9,311 nucleotides of DNA from an uncultured bacterium (lineage in GTDB: Bacteria > Omnitrophota > Gorgyraeia > Gorgyraeales > Gorgyraeaceae), in assembly GCA_913009675.1 (NCBI GenBank), contig CAJVXD010000028.1:1-9311 (forward strand), read 5' to 3'. Both the position numbers and the translations under genes were made by a program. This document shows, one piece after another, positions 6,089 through 9,311 of the stretch. Below the pieces are notes generated by a model. The model saw only the letters and a list, made by a program, of their open reading frames with translations, was not told the origin of the DNA and did no database searches. The stretch's first letter is position 1. Each line of letters starts with the position of its first letter.

Positions 6089-9000
6089 ATGCTAAAGCAA
6101 GAGACGAATTCATTTGATTCAATATCGATAAAGATTGCTTCTTCCGAGGTTATCAGGTCGTGGTCGAAGGGAGAGGTTAAGAAACCGGAGACTATCAATT
6201 ATAGGACATTGAGGCCGGAAAAAGACGGGCTTTTTTGTGAGAAGATATTCGGGCCTACGCGCGACTGGGAATGCAGCTGCGGTAAATATAAACGCATAAA
6301 GTATAAAGGTATTGTATGCGATCGCTGCGGCGTAGAGGTAACCCTCTCGAAGGTGAGACGCGAAAGGATGGGACATATAGAGCTTGCTTCGCCATGTTCG
6401 CATGTCTGGTTTTTTAAGGCGCTGCCGAGCCGCATGGCCCTTCTTTTAAATATCGGGCTCCGCGATCTGGAAAGGATTATATATTACGAGGAATATATTG
6501 TCATTGAGCCGGGCGACGCCCCCTTAAAGAAAAAGGAACTTTTAAGCGAAGAGAAGAAGAGACAATATGAAGAGGAATACCCCGGTAAGTTTAAGGTCAT
6601 GATTGGCGCAGAGGCTATACGCGAGCTCTTGAAGGAGCTAAACCTTAATGAATTGATCTCAAAGCTCAAGCAGCAGCTCCATGAACAAAAGTCAGAGCAG
6701 TCAAAGAGGAAGATACTAAAAAGGTTAAAGACGATGGAGGCCTTTAATAAGTCCGGCAATAAGTCCGAATGGATGGTGATAGATGTTGTGCCTGTTATAC
6801 CGCCTGATTTGAGACCCCTTGTTCCTCTTGAGGGGGGCAGGTTTGCGACAAGCGATTTGAATGATCTCTACAGACGTGTTATAAATCGTAATAATCGCCT
6901 TAAAAAGCTCCTTGAACTCAAGGCCCCTGATATTATCGTCAGGAACGAGAAACGCATGCTGCAGGAGGCCGTAGACGCATTGTTCGATAATGGAAGACAT
7001 GGCCGTCCTGTCACGGGCCCTGCAAATAGAGCGCTTAAATCTCTCAGCGATATGTTAAAAGGCAAACAGGGCAGGTTCAGGCAGAACCTGCTTGGAAAGA
7101 GGGTAGATTATTCCGGCAGGTCTGTTATCGTTATAGGTCCCGAATTAAGGTTATGGGAGTGCGGCCTTCCAAAGAAGATGGCCCTGGAACTCTTTGAGCC
7201 GTTTATTATTAAAAAGTTAAAGGAAAAAGGCTTTGTGCATACGATAAAGAGCGCGAAGAGGATGGTCGAAAAGGCGCGTCTCGAGGTATGGGATATACTG
7301 GATGAGGTCATAAAGGATCATCCCATTTTGCTGAACAGGGCGCCTACCCTGCACAGACTTGGCATACAGGCCTTTCAACCGATACTTATCGAAGGTAAGG
7401 CCATCAGGATACACCCGCTCGTATGCACTGCATTCAATGCTGATTTTGACGGTGACCAGATGGCAGTCCATGTGCCTCTTTCCATGGAGGCGCAGATGGA
7501 GTCAAGGCTTATAATGCTGGCCTCTAATAATATCTTTTCTCCCTCGGACGGTAGGCCTATTATAACCCCTACCCAGGATATAGTGCTCGGTTCTTATTAT
7601 TTGACTCAGGAAAAATCCAATCAGAGAGGAGAGGGCAGGGTCTTCGCAGATATCTCCGAGGCGGAGATCGCTCTTCAAGACAACGAAATAGACCTGCATG
7701 CGAAGATTAAAATAAGGATTGATGGAGAGATCGTAGAGACAACGCCGGGGAGGGTGGTTTTTAATAGGATACTCCCCGAGGGTATGCCGTTTGTGAATAT
7801 CGTGCTTGAAAAAGCGAATCTTAGCAGGGTGATATCGGATTGCTATAAATCTTTTGGCCACGATGTTACAGTGAGGCTTCTGGATAGCGTGAAAAAGATA
7901 GGTTTTGAATATGCCACGCTGGCCGGCCTTTCGATATCTATCGACGACCTTCACATCCCGGTTGACAAGAAAAAAATGGTGGCGGCCTCTAAGAAAGAGG
8001 TTAATTCGGTGGAGGATCAATACAAGAAGGGGATTATAACGGAGCGTGAAAGATATAATAAGATCGTTGATATCTGGACTCATGCGACAGATAAGATATC
8101 AGATCTATTGTTCAAGGGGCTGGATGCATTCAATCCGGTGTTCATGATGGCAAATTCCGGTGCAAGGGGTTCCAAACAGCAGATAAGACAACTTTCAGGT
8201 ATGAGAGGATTGATGGCCAAACCATCAGGGGAGATCATAGAGACGCCTATTACGGCTAATTTCAGAGAGGGTTTAACCGTACTGGAATATTTCATTTCCA
8301 CTCACGGGGCCAGGAAGGGCCTCGCTGATACTGCGCTTAAGACAGCCGATTCAGGATATCTTACAAGGCGGCTTGTTGATGTGGCGCAGGATGTTATTAT
8401 TAGAGAGCATGACTGCGGAACATTGAACGGGATATTGGTAGGTGCAATAATCGAGGCAGACGAAGAGGTCGTTCCTCTGAGGGAAAGGATAATAGGGAGG
8501 GTTGTTGTAGACAGCATAGTAGATATTATTACTGACAAGACCATTATTAAGGCAGGAAGCGAGATAGACTGGGATGCTGCTAAGCGCATAGAATCGGCAG
8601 GCATAGAGAAGATACGGATCAGGAGTGTTTTAACCTGTGAAACAAAATATGGTGTTTGCGCCAAGTGTTATGGTACAGATTTGGCGAGGGGTAAGATAGT
8701 TGAACTCGGTACCGCCGTCGGCATAATTGCTGCACAGTCAATAGGAGAACCGGGCACTCAGCTTACTATGCGGACATTCCATATAGGCGGGACGGCATCC
8801 AGGATTGTCGAGCAGTCATTTATAAAATCAAAATTTAAGGGTTTGATTAAATACCACAATCTTAAAACGGTTAAACAGGAATCAGGGGATACTATAGTTT
8901 TAAACCGTAACGGCCAGATAAGCATAAATGACGACAGCGGACGGGAACTGGAAAAATATACAGTGCCTTCAGGTTCCATTATATCCATTGCCGATGACCA

Positions 9001-9311
9001 GGAGATTGATAAGAATGTTATTTTCGTGAAATGGGACCCATACACCTCTCCTATATTGACGGAGGTCAGTGGAAAGGTGAGGTATGAAGACATTGTAGAA
9101 GAGATCACAATGGTCGAAGAAGTGGATGAGGCAACAGGCATTGCCGGACGTGTAATCATAGAGCATAGAGGTGAATATCATCCCCAGATAGTCATAGAAG
9201 ATGATAAGAAAGAGGTGCTGGCGTTATATCCTATACCTGCAGGTGCACACATAGTCTGCCAGGATGGTGCCCATATAAAGGCAGGAGAGTTAGATCTGAA
9301 GAGCGGCGAGG
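6089..9311 (+). CDS. rpoC: DNA-directed RNA polymerase subunit beta', 3'-truncated by window edge
   Basis: Beta' carries the catalytic magnesium of RNA polymerase. The frame is open from ATG 6089 to the window end, 1074 codons without a stop; the C-terminus is missing. The N-terminus fits the family ([19 protein letters not shown], then [11 protein letters not shown]). The first zinc site is C62, C64, C77 and C80. The lid/switch region is [19 protein letters not shown] from 325. [12 protein letters not shown] (450-461) supplies D452, D454 and D456 for Mg2+. The bridge helix is about 688-717 (ANSGARGS...IRQLSGMRG). The second zinc site is C776, C850, C857 and C860. The trigger loop is [16 protein letters not shown] from 886, with R895 and H898. 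An SI3-like insertion follows from about 908 ([18 protein letters not shown]). No good ribosome-binding site adjoins the start, and an in-frame TAG at 6071-6073 rules out an upstream start. Confidence 0.98.
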   Translation, partial: MLKQETNSFDSISIKIASSEVIRSWSKGEVKKPETINYRTLRPEKDGLFCEKIFGPTRDWECSCGKYKRIKYKGIVCDRCGVEVTLSKVRRERMGHIELASPCSHVWFFKALPSRMALLLNIGLRDLERIIYYEEYIVIEPGDAPLKKKELLSEEKKRQYEEEYPGKFKVMIGAEAIRELLKELNLNELISKLKQQLHEQKSEQSKRKILKRLKTMEAFNKSGNKSEWMVIDVVPVIPPDLRPLVPLEGGRFATSDLNDLYRRVINRNNRLKKLLELKAPDIIVRNEKRMLQEAVDALFDNGRHGRPVTGPANRALKSLSDMLKGKQGRFRQNLLGKRVDYSGRSVIVIGPELRLWECGLPKKMALELFEPFIIKKLKEKGFVHTIKSAKRMVEKARLEVWDILDEVIKDHPILLNRAPTLHRLGIQAFQPILIEGKAIRIHPLVCTAFNADFDGDQMAVHVPLSMEAQMESRLIMLASNNIFSPSDGRPIITPTQDIVLGSYYLTQEKSNQRGEGRVFADISEAEIALQDNEIDLHAKIKIRIDGEIVETTPGRVVFNRILPEGMPFVNIVLEKANLSRVISDCYKSFGHDVTVRLLDSVKKIGFEYATLAGLSISIDDLHIPVDKKKMVAASKKEVNSVEDQYKKGIITERERYNKIVDIWTHATDKISDLLFKGLDAFNPVFMMANSGARGSKQQIRQLSGMRGLMAKPSGEIIETPITANFREGLTVLEYFISTHGARKGLADTALKTADSGYLTRRLVDVAQDVIIREHDCGTLNGILVGAIIEADEEVVPLRERIIGRVVVDSIVDIITDKTIIKAGSEIDWDAAKRIESAGIEKIRIRSVLTCETKYGVCAKCYGTDLARGKIVELGTAVGIIAAQSIGEPGTQLTMRTFHIGGTASRIVEQSFIKSKFKGLIKYHNLKTVKQESGDTIVLNRNGQISINDDSGRELEKYTVPSGSIISIADDQEIDKNVIFVKWDPYTSPILTEVSGKVRYEDIVEEITMVEEVDEATGIAGRVIIEHRGEYHPQIVIEDDKKEVLALYPIPAGAHIVCQDGAHIKAGELDLKSGE

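Noticed and set aside
7502..8083. 193-codon reverse-strand open frame inside rpoC
   Set aside because: It is fully antisense to conserved beta' sequence, and its product resembles no family I know. Long antisense frames are common in purine-rich coding strands.

Overview
The window is the conserved ribosomal-protein and RNA-polymerase operon of a Gram-negative-type bacterium, all on the + strand: the 3' end of rplK (L11), rplA (L1, interrupted by an in-frame amber codon), rplJ (L10), rplL (L7/L12), rpoB (beta) and the first 1074 codons of rpoC (beta'), which runs off the right edge. Gene order and spacing are the standard bacterial arrangement, so secE, nusG and the 5' end of rplK are expected just upstream of the left edge. 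No promoter and no intrinsic terminator are visible; the genes appear to be read as one transcript.

The left 195 bases are not genomic. Bases 1-137 are low-complexity G-rich and T-run junk, and bases 138-195 match the 58-base Illumina TruSeq universal (P5 plus read-1) adapter. The window therefore begins at a draft contig edge assembled from untrimmed read-through. Genomic sequence starts at 196, inside rplK. This weakens trust in single-base anomalies near that edge, including the rplA stop codon.

Region by region: 1-195 artifact; 196-368 L11 C-terminus; 384-1082 L1 reading frame with a TAG at codon 164 and a well-conserved remainder behind it; 1083-1171 spacer that can fold into a three-tiered stem and sits where the L10 autoregulatory leader normally lies; 1172-1741 L10; 1777-2169 L7/L12 behind a strong ribosome-binding site; 2215-5991 intact beta; 5992-6088 a spacer built from 7-base repeats in inverted orientation; 6089-9311 beta'.

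Functionally, L11, L10 and L7/L12 build the factor-binding stalk of the 50S subunit and L1 builds the opposite stalk, while beta and beta' form the catalytic core of RNA polymerase. The beta' chain carries an SI3-like insertion in the trigger loop and beta carries an SI2-like coiled-coil insertion, which points to a diderm lineage rather than Firmicutes or Actinobacteria. Frequent AGG arginine and ATA isoleucine codons, the RpoB sequence around the rifampicin pocket (reminiscent of Chlamydia/PVC-type sequences) and the style of the intergenic repeats suggest an uncultured PVC-related bacterium, perhaps Omnitrophota. That placement is a guess from recall, not a search result.

The most unusual genomic feature is the heptad-repeat inverted element wedged between a consensus AGGAGG ribosome-binding site at the rpoB stop codon and the rpoC start codon 92 bases further on.
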